64,000 bases of DNA from Alsobacter sp045348435 (GCF_045348435.1 NZ_CP157484.1:4278001-4342000), one strand, 5' to 3'; positions 35,598 to 45,202 are shown, counted from the stretch's first letter. Translations and numbers: made by a program. Notes: generated by a model not told the origin, from the sequence alone.

Positions 35598-36590
35598 ATG
35601 CACATCCTCATCATCGGCGCCGCCGGCATGGTCGGCCGCAAGCTCACCGAGCGGCTGGCCAGGGACGGCAAGCTGGCCGGCAAGGCCATCACCAAGGCGA
35701 CCCTGCACGACGTGGTCGAGCCCAGCGCCCCGGCGAACGCGCCCTTTGCGGTGACCACGCTGGCGTCTGACTTCTCCCAGCCCGGCGAGGCCGAAAAGCT
35801 CGTCGCCGGCAAGCCCGACATCGTCTTCCATCTCGCCGCGATCGTGTCCGGCGAGGCCGAACAGGAATTCGACAAGGGCTATCAGATCAACCTGCGCGGA
35901 TCGTGGAGCCTGTTCGAGGCCATCCGCCAGCTCAACATGGGCAGCGGCGGCGCCTATAAGCCGCGCGTGGTGTTCACGTCGTCGATCGCGGTGTTCGGCG
36001 CGCCCTTCCCGGAGACGATCGGCGACGAGTTCTTCACCACGCCGCTCACGTCCTACGGAACCCAGAAGGCGATCGGCGAGCTGCTGCTGGCCGACTACAC
36101 CCGCAAGGGCTTCCTGGACGGCGTCGGCATCCGCCTGCCCACCATCTGCGTGCGGCCCGGCAAGCCCAACAAGGCGGCGTCCGGCTTCTTCTCCAACATC
36201 ATTCGCGAGCCGCTGGCCGGGCACGAGGCGGTGCTGCCGGTCTCCGAGGACGTGCGCCACTGGCACGCCTCGCCGCGCTCGGCCGTGGGCTTCCTGGTGC
36301 ACGCCGCCGAGATCGATGGCGAAAAGATCGGCCCGCGCCGCAACCTCAGCATGCCGGGCCTGAGCTGCACGGTGGGCGAGCAGATCGAGGCGCTGCGGCG
36401 GGTGGCCGGCGACAAGGTCGTGGCCAGGATCAAGCGGGAGCCGGACCCGGCCATCATCAAGATCGTGTCCGGCTGGGCCCAGCGGCTGGACCCGTCGCGC
36501 GCGGTCGCCCTGGGCTTCAAGGCCGAGAGCAGCTTCGACGAGATCATCCGCGCGCATGTCGAGGACGAACTCGGCGGCAAGATCGCCTGA
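35598..36590 (+). CDS. denD: D-erythronate dehydrogenase-like NAD-dependent epimerase/dehydratase family protein
   Basis: A 330-aa extended-SDR protein. It has the NAD motif GAAGMVGR at 7-14, VFHLAAIVSGEAEQEFD near 76 and catalytic Tyr153/Lys157 (YGTQK), with the RLPTICVRPGKPNKAASGF stretch near 184 typical of the DenD group. DenD oxidises D-erythronate to 2-oxo-D-erythronate, which is then isomerised, phosphorylated and decarboxylated to dihydroxyacetone phosphate. ATG 35598 follows GGGAGG. The kinase (OtnK), isomerase (OtnI) and decarboxylase (OtnC) of that pathway are not in the window, so the role is plausible but unproven. Confidence 0.82.
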   Translation: MHILIIGAAGMVGRKLTERLARDGKLAGKAITKATLHDVVEPSAPANAPFAVTTLASDFSQPGEAEKLVAGKPDIVFHLAAIVSGEAEQEFDKGYQINLRGSWSLFEAIRQLNMGSGGAYKPRVVFTSSIAVFGAPFPETIGDEFFTTPLTSYGTQKAIGELLLADYTRKGFLDGVGIRLPTICVRPGKPNKAASGFFSNIIREPLAGHEAVLPVSEDVRHWHASPRSAVGFLVHAAEIDGEKIGPRRNLSMPGLSCTVGEQIEALRRVAGDKVVARIKREPDPAIIKIVSGWAQRLDPSRAVALGFKAESSFDEIIRAHVEDELGGKIA

Positions 36591-36599
36591 AGACGAGCC

Positions 36600-36624
36600 C
36601 CCTCTCCCTGGACCAGGGAGAGGG
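36600..36624. repeat. Intergenic hairpin repeat, family B
   Basis: CCCTCTCCCTGG-ACC-AGGGAGAGGG-like perfect arms (11 bp) lie ten bases past the DenD-like stop, between convergent genes, where it may act as a terminator. Confidence 0.6.
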
Positions 36625-36674
36625 CTGAGGCGAGGCGGCGCCGCCTCGCCCTGACGCCCTTAAGCTTCGGCCGC

Positions 36675-37490
36675 CTATTGCTTCTTCAGATAGAGCTGGG
36701 CGCCGCTCGGCGGGTCCTTCTGCCAGGTCCCGTCGGGCATGATCGAGAAGCCCTGGTCATGTCCCTTCTTGGCGATGAGATAGAGGCGTCCGCTGCCCGT
36801 GTGCCACGCCACGGGATCGAAGACCTTCAGGCCGGGATCGATGCAGCCGCCCGACAGGGAGGCCGCATACTGCCCGCCCTTGCGCGCGGCCTTGAGGGTG
36901 AGGTCGATCGAGCAGACCGGCTTTCCCTTGTCGCGCGCGACGCCGTACAGGCCCGCAAGGCTCTGCGGCGTGACGTTCGGCGCCACGGAGGCGGGCGGGA
37001 CCGGCGCGGCCGATCCTGCCCCGGCGCGGGGGGCCGGAGTCGCGGCCGGAGCGGCGGCGGTCCGGGTCTGCTCCGGCGCGGGCGCGCGGGCGTTCCCGAG
37101 CGGTTTCAAGGTGAGTTCGCCGCCGTCGACGGCCGCCGTGTAGCCGGGGCCGGAGGCCTCGCGATCGAAGCTCACCAGGGTCTTGCCGGCGGAATCCACG
37201 AAGGTCACGGTCTGGCCCGACAGCGTCCAGCCCGCCGCCTGCGTCAGCAGCGGAAGGGCCGACCGGCACGCCGGCGGCGCGCCGAGCTGGTTGCCATGCA
37301 GGCCCGTCTCCGCGCCGAGGCGGACGCGGCAGCTGCGCGAGGTCTTGGGATTGGAGAGCTCCCAGGCGCCGGTCATCACCGCGGCGCGATCCGACGACTG
37401 GGCCATCGCGGGCGATCCCGCCAGCAGCAGCCCCGCAAGGGCGACGCCACAGGCCCACCTCCCGCCTCCGGTCCAAGACCCCATCCGCAT
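36675..37490 (-). CDS. Exported protein with two Inh-type (AprI) protease-inhibitor domains
   Basis: A 271-aa secreted/periplasmic protein. The signal peptide occupies about residues 1-30 (hydrophobic ACGVALAGLLLAGSPAMAQ). Two copies of the Inh beta-barrel fold follow: about 35-135 (GAWELSNPKTSRSCRVRL, then ACRSALPLLTQAAGWTLSG) and 175-270 (LAGLYGVARDKGKPVCSIDL, then GGCIDPGLKVFDPVAW), each with a cysteine pair, joined by an Ala/Pro-rich linker. Single-domain AprI inhibits serralysin metalloproteases in the periplasm. Start ATG 37490 follows GGGAG with 8-base spacing; upstream in-frame ATGs extend into repeats. No protease gene is nearby. Other lipocalin-like lipoprotein roles cannot be excluded. 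Confidence 0.78.
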   Translation of the reverse strand: MRMGSWTGGGRWACGVALAGLLLAGSPAMAQSSDRAAVMTGAWELSNPKTSRSCRVRLGAETGLHGNQLGAPPACRSALPLLTQAAGWTLSGQTVTFVDSAGKTLVSFDREASGPGYTAAVDGGELTLKPLGNARAPAPEQTRTAAAPAATPAPRAGAGSAAPVPPASVAPNVTPQSLAGLYGVARDKGKPVCSIDLTLKAARKGGQYAASLSGGCIDPGLKVFDPVAWHTGSGRLYLIAKKGHDQGFSIMPDGTWQKDPPSGAQLYLKKQ

Positions 37491-37725
37491 CGATCCGTCT
37501 CCCGCTTCTCTCGACGCCATGCCGCTGGATCCCTCTCCGGCTTCGCGCCCCGCCGGGGATGGCGAGGGAGAACGCCATCGCCCGCCGGATCGAGGCCCGC
37601 CAGACCCGTCCGCCGCTCCCGATTCCCGGAAGCGGCCGAAGGGGTGCAGGTCTAGCCGCAATCCCCCGCATGCTCAATGCGCCAGACGGACACGCCGGAC
37701 CGCCCCGGCGCGCCCGCGGCGCCGC

Positions 37726-38697
37726 TTAGCGCTTGGGCGGCCAGGGCGTCTCGGCGACCGGGGTGATCGGACCCTTTCCGGACAGGAAGGACACGATGTT
37801 GTCGACCACGAGCTGGCCCATGAGGTTGCGGGTGTGGTGGGAGGCGGACCCCACATGCGGCAGCAGCACCACGTGGTCCATCGCGATCAGCTCCGGCGGC
37901 ACATGCGGCTCCTTCTCGAACACGTCGAGGCCGGCGCCCGCGATCACCTTGTTCTGCAGCGCGTTGATCAGCGCGCCTTCGTCCACCACGGTGCCGCGCC
38001 CGATATTGATGAGCACGCCCTTCGGCCCCAGGGCGCGCAGCACCTCGGCGTCGATGATGTGGAACGTGTCCTGCCCGCCCGGCGCCACGCTGATGAGGAT
38101 GTCGCTGGCCTGCGCCATGCCGACCAGCGTCGGGTAGTAGCGATAGGGCACGCCCTTCTGCTCCGACCGGCCGTGATAGACCACCGTCAGGCCGAACGCC
38201 TCGCAGCGGGTGGCGATCGCCTTGCCGATGCGCCCCAGAGCCAGGATGCCCACCGTCTTGCCGCGCAGGGTGTTGTGCGTCAGCGGGTAGGGTCCGTCCT
38301 TCTCCCACCGGCCGGCGCGCAGGTAGCGCTCGGAGGCGGAGAGCTCGCGCACCGTCATCAGCAGCAGCCCGAGGCAGGTGTCGGCCACCTCCTCGGTGAG
38401 GACGTCCGGCGTGTTGGTCACCACCACGCCATGCTGGCCGGCCCAGCCGGCGTCGACGGAATCGTAGCCGACGCCGAAATTCGCCACGATGCCGACATTC
38501 GGCAGCCGCGACAGCAGGGCGCCGTCCGTCCTGACATGGCCGCCGGTCGCGACCGCCTTGATGCGCGGCCCGACCTCGGCCAGGAAGGCGTCCCGGTCCG
38601 CCGCCTCCTGCAGCTTGTGCAGCGTGAAGCGGCTCTCGAGCTGCTCCATGACGAGCGGCATCATGCGGCCGGTGACCAGAACTTCGAATTCCTTCAA
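37726..38697 (-). CDS. D-2-hydroxyacid dehydrogenase (glyoxylate/hydroxypyruvate reductase type)
   Basis: A 323-aa member of the D-isomer-specific 2-hydroxyacid dehydrogenase family that reduces glyoxylate, hydroxypyruvate or a sugar-derived 2-keto acid with NAD(P)H. Catalytic triad: Arg234 (NIGRGTVVDE), Glu263 (FEKEPHVP) and His281 (LPHVGSASHHTR). The Rossmann motif is reduced to LALGRIGKAIA near 152, and YHGRSEQKG near 174 suggests NADPH preference because Arg-Ser follows beta-2. It resembles the GhrB/HprA group. It is divergent from the sugar-type ABC operon, across a 266-bp gap that includes the shared 15-bp element. Confidence 0.9.
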   Translation of the reverse strand: MKEFEVLVTGRMMPLVMEQLESRFTLHKLQEAADRDAFLAEVGPRIKAVATGGHVRTDGALLSRLPNVGIVANFGVGYDSVDAGWAGQHGVVVTNTPDVLTEEVADTCLGLLLMTVRELSASERYLRAGRWEKDGPYPLTHNTLRGKTVGILALGRIGKAIATRCEAFGLTVVYHGRSEQKGVPYRYYPTLVGMAQASDILISVAPGGQDTFHIIDAEVLRALGPKGVLINIGRGTVVDEGALINALQNKVIAGAGLDVFEKEPHVPPELIAMDHVVLLPHVGSASHHTRNLMGQLVVDNIVSFLSGKGPITPVAETPWPPKR

Positions 38698-38810
38698 GAC
38701 GTCCTCCTGAGCGCCCCCTGGCGGGGCTGCTTTGCTTCACGGCGAAGGTCCGCCGCCCTTGCGCTGAACCGCAATGAACTCCGGCCGGCCGTGAATTTCA
38801 ATCGATTGAT

Positions 38811-38847
38811 GCACGGGAAGTCAGGGCTGTCCTTGATTTCCGTGCGC
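38811..38847 (+). promoter_or_regulatory. Shared 15-bp element, copy 2, inside an inverted repeat
   Basis: TTGATTTCCGTGCGC at 38833-38847 matches copy 1 exactly. Here an upstream GCACGGGAA (38811-38819) is complementary, with one mismatch, to TTTCCGTGC (38837-38845), so the site may be a regulator operator with 17-bp spacing. Confidence 0.5.
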
Positions 38848-38963
38848 CCCATGCAATGATGCCGCCGCGAACGCGACGGGGCAAGCCGGCAAGGCCCTCG
38901 CCGCGCGACGAAACAGACTCGCCGACACGTTGGCCTGGCCCGTGGCGAGACAGGGAGGACAGT

Positions 38964-40028
<1,065 letters not shown>

Positions 40029-40039
40029 CTCTTATTCAG

Positions 40040-40070
40040 CCGCGCGCTCCGAAAGGGTCGCGCGGTTTTT
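40040..40070 (+). terminator. Intrinsic terminator between ATPase and binding-protein genes
   Basis: CCGCGCG and CGCGCGG form a 7-bp GC stem around a 12-base loop and are followed immediately by TTTTT. It is the clearest Rho-independent terminator seen in the window, 11 bp past the ATPase stop. Confidence 0.75.
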
Positions 40071-40177
40071 CCGACTCGCCCAAGAGCCGGGCCAACCGGC
40101 CGGACACCGACAAAAGAGCAGCCGCCTCAAGCGGCCACAACCGATCGCACTCGCGACCCTAGGGAAGGAAGACACCG

Positions 40178-41485
40178 ATGTTCAATCTCGACCGCCGTTC
40201 TCTCGTGAAGGGAGGCGCCGCGCTCGGCGCCCTGGGGGCCGCCGGCCTGCTCGACTTCGCCAAGGCCTGGGCCCAGACCTCGCAGTGGAAGCCGGAAGCC
40301 GGCGCCTCGCTGAACATGCTGCGCTGGAAGCGCTTCGTGGAAGCCGAGGACAAGCAGTTCATGGCCATGATCGACGCCTTCTCGAAGGCGACCGGCGTCA
40401 AGGTGAACATCTCCAACGAGAGCTTCGACGACATCCAGCCCAAGGCGTCCGTGGCCGCCAACACCGGCCAGGGCCCCGACATGGTGTGGGGCCTGTTCTC
40501 GCTGCCGCAGCTTTTCCCGGCCAAGTGCCTGCCGGTCGAGGACGTCGCCGACTATCTCGGCAAGAAGTATGGCGGGTGGGTGCCGGCCGCCCAGGCCTAT
40601 GGCCAGTTCCAGGGCAAGTGGGTCGCCATCCCGGTCGCGTTCAACGGCGGCTACATCAACTACCGCATCTCGTCGATGAACAAGTCGGGCTTCAAGGAAT
40701 TCCCCAAGGACACGGGCGGCTTCCTCGATCTCTGCAAGGCCATGAAGGCCAACAACTTCCCGGTCGGCTTCGCGCTCGGCCACGCCACCGGCGACGGCAA
40801 CTCCTGGTGCCACTGGGCGCTGTGGTCCCACGGCGGCTACCTCGTCGACAAGGACGACAAGGTCATCGTCAACTCGCCGGAGACCGCCAAGGCGCTCGAA
40901 TACGTCAAGGCTCTCTACGAGACCTTCACCCCCGGCACCGCCTCGTGGAACGACTCGTCCAACAACAAGGCCTTCCTGTCGGGCGACGTGCACCTCACCG
41001 GCAACGGCATCTCCATCTACGCCGCCGCCAACGCCCAGGGCATGAAGGCCATCGCGGAGGACATGGACCACGCGCAGTGGCCGATCGGGCCGGTGGGCAA
41101 GCCGACCGAGTTCCAGCTCGCCTTCCCGCTGCTGGCCTTCAACTTCACCAAGTACCCGCAGGCCTGCAAGGCGCTGATGGCCTACATGCTGGAGGCCGAG
41201 AACTACAATCCGTGGCTCGAGGCGGCCGCCGGCTACCTGACGCATCCGCTGAACGCCTATGACACGAACCCGGTCTGGACCAAGGACCCGAAGAACACCG
41301 TGTTCCGCGACGCCGCCAAGCGCACGCTGACCGCCGGCGGCGTGGGCTCGATCGGCGAGAAGGCGGCCGCCGCGCTGGCCGACTTCATCGTCGTCGACAT
41401 GTTCGCCAACTACTGCACCGGGCGCGAGGACCTGAAGGGCTCCATCCGCATCGCCGAGCGGCAGGCCCAGCGCCTGTTCCGTTAA
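40178..41485 (+). CDS. Carbohydrate ABC transporter substrate-binding protein, Tat-exported
   Basis: A 435-aa family-1 solute-binding protein that captures the ligand in the periplasm. The N-terminus is a Tat signal (DRRSLVKGGAALGALGAAG, cleavage near AWAQ at 33). The mature protein has the two-lobe fold with VKVNISNESFDDIQPKASV near 73, PDMVWGLF near 101, WVAIPVAFNGGYINYR near 150 and LAFPLLAFNFTKYPQA near 310. ATG 40178 follows GGAAGGAAG. Extracellular ligand is probably a sugar or sugar derivative, judging from CUT1 partners and sugar-acid neighbours. Confidence 0.9.
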   Translation: MFNLDRRSLVKGGAALGALGAAGLLDFAKAWAQTSQWKPEAGASLNMLRWKRFVEAEDKQFMAMIDAFSKATGVKVNISNESFDDIQPKASVAANTGQGPDMVWGLFSLPQLFPAKCLPVEDVADYLGKKYGGWVPAAQAYGQFQGKWVAIPVAFNGGYINYRISSMNKSGFKEFPKDTGGFLDLCKAMKANNFPVGFALGHATGDGNSWCHWALWSHGGYLVDKDDKVIVNSPETAKALEYVKALYETFTPGTASWNDSSNNKAFLSGDVHLTGNGISIYAAANAQGMKAIAEDMDHAQWPIGPVGKPTEFQLAFPLLAFNFTKYPQACKALMAYMLEAENYNPWLEAAAGYLTHPLNAYDTNPVWTKDPKNTVFRDAAKRTLTAGGVGSIGEKAAAALADFIVVDMFANYCTGREDLKGSIRIAERQAQRLFR

Positions 41486-41601
41486 GCCCGGCCGCCGCGC
41501 GCCCGGCGATCGGGCGCGCTTGCGGGGGATACGTCCCCCGCAGACCCGCTCCCGCCGCTCGTCCTCCGGACGGGCGGCCCTGGAGCCTGTGGAGAACAGT
41601 G

Positions 41602-42576
41602 ATGACCGACAGCGTAGCGGGCCGCGGTCCGGCCCGGACCATCCGGAGCACGACCTGGTGGGAGAGGCTGCGGATCAACCGCAACTGGCTCGGCTTCTGG
41701 TTCATGGCGCCCGCCGCCGCGATCCTGATCCTGTTCCTGGCCTTCCCCCTCGGCAAAGGCGTGTGGCTGTCCTTCACGGACGCCAAGATCGGCCGTTCCG
41801 GCGTCTTCATCGGCTGGGAGAACTACGAGTGGCTGGGCCTGCCCTGGTGGCGGGACTCGGACGGCGTGTTCTGGCTCTCCGTCTTCAATACGCTCATCTA
41901 TACGAGCGTCGCCTCGATCGTGAAGTTCGCGGTGGGGCTCTATCTGGCGATCCTCCTCAACCAGAACCTGCCGTTCAAGGCCGCCATCCGGTCGATCGTG
42001 CTGATCCCCTTCGTGGTCCCGACGGTCCTCTCCGCCATCGCGTTCTGGTGGATCTTCGACTCGCAGTTCTCGATCATCTCCTGGTCGCTGCGCCATCTCG
42101 GGATCATCGACTACAACATCAACTTTCTGGGCGACCCCAACAACGCCCGCGCGTCGCTGATCTTCGCCAATATCTGGCGCGGCGTGCCCTTCATCGCCAT
42201 CACGCTGCTGGCCGGGCTGCAGACCGTCGCGCCCTCGCTCTACGAGGCGGCGACGCTGGACGGCGCGACGAAGTGGCAGAATTTCCGCTATGTCACCTTC
42301 CCACTGCTGACGCCCATCATCGCCGTGGTGATGACGTTCTCGGTGCTGTTCACCTTCACGGACTTCCAGCTGATCTGGGCCATGACGCGCGGCGGACCGG
42401 TGAATTCCACCCACCTGATGGCGACGCTGTCCTACCAGCGCGCCATCCTGGCCGGAAATCTCGGCGAAGGCGCCGCCATCGCGACCGCGATGGTGCCGTT
42501 CCTGCTGATCGCCATCATGGTGTCGTGGTTCGGCCTGCAGAGCCGCAAGTGGCAGCAGGGGGGCGAGGACTCATGA
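41602..42576 (+). CDS. Carbohydrate ABC transporter permease (UgpA/MalF type)
   Basis: A 324-aa inner-membrane subunit with six predicted helices; the first is FMAPAAAILILFLAFPLGKG near 33-52. The cytoplasmic EAA loop that contacts the ATPase reads EAATLDGATKWQNFRYVTFP near 218-237. Loop GWENYEWLG after helix 1 is typical of the MalF/UgpA group. GTG 41599 and ATG 41602 are adjacent starts; ATG is preferred, with GGAG about eleven bases upstream. It lies third in the operon and ends in a TCATGA overlap with a short dead-end frame, then a hairpin repeat before the second permease. Confidence 0.92.
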   Translation: MTDSVAGRGPARTIRSTTWWERLRINRNWLGFWFMAPAAAILILFLAFPLGKGVWLSFTDAKIGRSGVFIGWENYEWLGLPWWRDSDGVFWLSVFNTLIYTSVASIVKFAVGLYLAILLNQNLPFKAAIRSIVLIPFVVPTVLSAIAFWWIFDSQFSIISWSLRHLGIIDYNINFLGDPNNARASLIFANIWRGVPFIAITLLAGLQTVAPSLYEAATLDGATKWQNFRYVTFPLLTPIIAVVMTFSVLFTFTDFQLIWAMTRGGPVNSTHLMATLSYQRAILAGNLGEGAAIATAMVPFLLIAIMVSWFGLQSRKWQQGGEDS

Positions 42577-42623
42577 GCGACGTCATGAAATCCTGCCTTC
42601 ACCAACGCGCGCGGCTTTATCCG

Positions 42624-42650
42624 TCCCCCTCCCCACAAGGGGGAGGGAGG
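42624..42650. repeat. Hairpin repeat, family B, inside the sugar transporter operon
   Basis: CCCCCTCCCC-ACAA-GGGGGAGGG lies in the 114-bp gap between the two permease genes, which in this operon class are usually adjacent or overlapping. The gap also retains an ATGA overlap and a 41-codon frame that has no homology. Confidence 0.65.
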
Positions 42651-42690
42651 GTTCATTCCGGCGCTTCAGAAAACACCAATGGAGGCGGCC

Positions 42691-43596
42691 ATGACTGAGA
42701 CAGCCGTGAACGTCGCCACCCGCGCCGCGCTGACCGACGACCGCGAGGGCATGACCTATCTGGAGACCACCCAGCGCAAGCTGGTCACGGTCTACCTGCC
42801 GCTGCTCCTGATCATGATCGTGCTGATCTTCCCGTTCTACTGGATGGTCCTGACGGCCATCAAGCCGGACGAGCAGCTCATCGACATGGAGAAGTACAAC
42901 CCCTTCTTCGTCGTCTCGCCGACCCTGAAGCACATCAACAAGCTGCTGTTCGAGAGCAACTACCCCCTCTGGCTCTGGAACACGATGTATGTGTCGGTGC
43001 TGGCGACGTTCCTGTCGCTCATCGCCAGCGTCATGGCGGCCTACGCCATCGTGCGCATCCGCTACCGCTACGCCCAATGGGTCGGCGCAGCGATCTTCCT
43101 GGCCTATCTGGTGCCGCCCTCGATCCTGTTCATCCCGCTGGCCACGATCATCCAGACCTATGGCCTGTTCGACAGCCCGATGGCGCTCGTCCTGTGCTAT
43201 CCGACGATCCTCATCCCGTTCTCCACCTGGCTGCTGATGGGCTACTTCAAGACCATCCCGTACGAGCTGGAGGAGTGCGCCCTGATCGACGGCGCGTCGC
43301 GCTGGCAGATCCTCACCAAGATCATCCTGCCGCTGGCGGTGCCGGGCCTGATCTCGGCCGGGATCTTCTCGCTGACGCTGTGCTGGAACGAGTTCATCTA
43401 CGCCCTCACCTTCCTGTCCTCGACCACGAACAAGACCGTGCCGGTGGCGATCGTGAGCGAATTCGTGGACGGCGACATCTACCGGTGGGGATCGCTGATG
43501 GCCGGAGCCCTCGTCGGGTCGCTGCCGCTGGTGATCCTCTATTCGTTCTTCGTCGAGCACTATGTCTCGGCCATGACCGGCGCCGTGAAGGAGTGA
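42691..43596 (+). CDS. Carbohydrate ABC transporter permease (UgpE/MalG type)
   Basis: A 301-aa inner-membrane subunit with six predicted helices, the first LPLLLIMIVLIFPFYWMVLT near 37-56. MalG-type features are the FYWMV end of helix 1 and the EAA loop ELEECALIDGASRWQILTKI near 195-214. ATG 42691 follows GGAGG; in-frame ATG 42679 includes the ribosome site and is rejected. It completes the importer with the UgpC-like ATPase and binding protein and is followed after four bases by a 2-hydroxyacid dehydrogenase gene, implying co-transcription with a catabolic enzyme. Confidence 0.92.
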   Translation: MTETAVNVATRAALTDDREGMTYLETTQRKLVTVYLPLLLIMIVLIFPFYWMVLTAIKPDEQLIDMEKYNPFFVVSPTLKHINKLLFESNYPLWLWNTMYVSVLATFLSLIASVMAAYAIVRIRYRYAQWVGAAIFLAYLVPPSILFIPLATIIQTYGLFDSPMALVLCYPTILIPFSTWLLMGYFKTIPYELEECALIDGASRWQILTKIILPLAVPGLISAGIFSLTLCWNEFIYALTFLSSTTNKTVPVAIVSEFVDGDIYRWGSLMAGALVGSLPLVILYSFFVEHYVSAMTGAVKE

Positions 43597-43600
43597 TCCC

Positions 43601-44482
43601 ATGATCGTGGGTTTCGTCGGCCTTGGCGCCATGGGGCTGCCCATGGCGCAGAACCTCGTGCGCCGACAGTTCCGGGTGCGCGGCTTCGACATGCGGGCCG
43701 AAGCCCTGCAGGCGCTGGAGAAGGCGGGCGGCGCCGCGGCCGCCTCCGCCCGGGAGGCGGCGGACGGCGCCGACGCGCTCGTCCTGATGGTGGTCAACGC
43801 CGCGCAGGCCGAGAGCGTGCTGTTTGAGGCCGGCGCGCTGGACGCGCTGGGCCCGCAGGCTACCGTGATCCTGATGGCGACGTGCCCTCCCGCCGCCGCG
43901 AGCGCGATCGCCGCGCGGGTGGCCGCCACGGGCCGGCGCTTCGTCGACGCCCCGGTGTCGGGCGGCGTGGTGGGAGCGACGGCCGGAACCCTCACCATCA
44001 TGGCCGCCGCCCCGCAGGACGTCTTCGACGCGGCGAAGCCGGTGCTGGAGGCGCTGGGCGACAAGATCTTCCATGTCGGGCTGGAGCCCGGCCAGGGCGC
44101 GACGGTCAAGACCGTCAACCAGCTCATGTGCGGCGTCCATATCGCGGTGGCGGCCGAGGCCATGGCGCTGGCCGAGAAGGCCGGCATCGACGGCGCGATC
44201 GTGCTGGAGATCCTGGGCGGCTCGGCCGCCTCCAGCTGGATGCTGAAGGATCGCGGCCCGCGGATGCTGGAGGACGAACCGCGCGTCACCAGCGCGGTCG
44301 ACATCTTCGTCAAGGATCTCGGCATCGTCCTGGACGCCGGCCGGGCCTCCAAGACCCCGACCCCGCTGGCCGCCCTCGCCCACCAGCTCTTCGTCTCCGC
44401 CTCGGCGCAGGGCCTAGGCCTCAAGGACGACAGCCAGGTGGTCTCGGTCTATCGCGCCTTGGCGGGATCGAAGCCGAACTAG
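43601..44482 (+). CDS. NAD(P)-dependent hydroxyacid dehydrogenase, L-threonate-dehydrogenase/GarR-like
   Basis: A 293-aa beta-hydroxyacid dehydrogenase. Rossmann motif FVGLGAMGLPMAQNL (5-19); substrate loop DAPVSGGVVGA at 116-126 with Ser120; catalytic K170 and N173 in GATVKTVNQLM. The family covers 2-hydroxy-3-oxopropionate (tartronate semialdehyde) reductase and L-threonate dehydrogenase (LtnD). Placed as last gene of the sugar-type transporter operon and in the same region as a DenD-like protein, an aldonate such as threonate is a reasonable substrate. ATG 43601 follows AAGGAG. Which of the two activities applies is not decidable. Confidence 0.88.
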   Translation: MIVGFVGLGAMGLPMAQNLVRRQFRVRGFDMRAEALQALEKAGGAAAASAREAADGADALVLMVVNAAQAESVLFEAGALDALGPQATVILMATCPPAAASAIAARVAATGRRFVDAPVSGGVVGATAGTLTIMAAAPQDVFDAAKPVLEALGDKIFHVGLEPGQGATVKTVNQLMCGVHIAVAAEAMALAEKAGIDGAIVLEILGGSAASSWMLKDRGPRMLEDEPRVTSAVDIFVKDLGIVLDAGRASKTPTPLAALAHQLFVSASAQGLGLKDDSQVVSVYRALAGSKPN

Positions 44483-44581
44483 CCCGCATCCCAGGGCATA
44501 TCCCGCCTTGAGCCGAACCTTCCGGCTCTTCGTTTGTTGTCAGCCGCCCTTCACGCGGCGCAACAAACCGGGAGACGCCCC

Positions 44582-45085
44582 ATGACCCTCCGCACCACTC
44601 TTCGCATCGCCGCCCTCTCGGCCGCGGTCGCGGCTGGCCTCGGCGCCGCGGCGACCCCCGCCAGCGCACAGGCCCAGGGCGGCGGCGTGAAGGTCGGAAC
44701 GCTGCGCTGCAACGTTTCGGGCAGCCTCGGGCTGATCATCACGTCCAGCAAGACGATGTCGTGCCGCTTCACGCCGAGCCGCCGCGGTCCTCCCGAGACC
44801 TATCTGGGCACGATCCGCCGCTTCGGCCTCGACATCGGCGCCACCAATCGCGGCGTGCTGGTGTGGACCGTCTTCGCGCCCACCAACGCCTGGCAGCGCG
44901 GCGCCCTGGCCGGCGGCTATGCGGGCGGGTCCGCCGAAGCGACCGCCGGAGCGGGCCTGAGCGCCAACGTCCTGGTCGGCGGCAACAACAACACGATCGG
45001 CCTGCAGCCGATCTCGGTCGGCGCCCAGACGGGCCTGAACCTGGCGCTGGGCGTCTCGGCGCTGGAGCTCACCCCGGCGCGCTGA
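44582..45085 (+). CDS. Exported DUF992 protein
   Basis: A 167-aa DUF992 family member, a small alphaproteobacterial periplasmic protein of unknown role. A Sec signal peptide occupies 1-31 (hydrophobic IAALSAAVAAGLGAAATPAS, ending AQAQ). The mature part has the family cysteine pair in VGTLRCNVSGSLG (37-49) and KTMSCRFTP (57-65), then a glycine-rich beta-type C-terminus with AGAGLSANVLVGGNNNTIGL near 122. ATG 44582 begins the signal; no operon partner is evident. Confidence 0.85.
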   Translation: MTLRTTLRIAALSAAVAAGLGAAATPASAQAQGGGVKVGTLRCNVSGSLGLIITSSKTMSCRFTPSRRGPPETYLGTIRRFGLDIGATNRGVLVWTVFAPTNAWQRGALAGGYAGGSAEATAGAGLSANVLVGGNNNTIGLQPISVGAQTGLNLALGVSALELTPAR

Positions 45086-45120
45086 ATCGGCCTGAAAACG
45101 ACAGCTTTCGCCATCGGGGC

Positions 45121-45147
45121 TTCCGATCCGATTGGATCGGGTCGGAA
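45121..45147. promoter_or_regulatory. Palindrome upstream of the sulfonate/nitrate-type ABC operon
   Basis: CCGATCC-GATT-GGATCGG is flanked by TTCCGA and TCGGAA that extend the symmetry, giving an interrupted 27-bp inverted repeat 56 bp before the binding-protein ATG. It could be an operator or the terminator of the DUF992 gene; the run after it is AAAA, not T, on the plus strand. Confidence 0.45.
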
Positions 45148-45202
45148 AACCCTCTAGCATCCCGCCGCCACGGCCGCCCAGACGGCCTGACGGAGGAGAC
45201 CC

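Noticed and set aside
42572..42698. 41-codon frame starting at the ATGA overlap after the first sugar permease
   Set aside because: Runs through a hairpin repeat and ends inside the next gene; most likely a remnant of the original coupling site.
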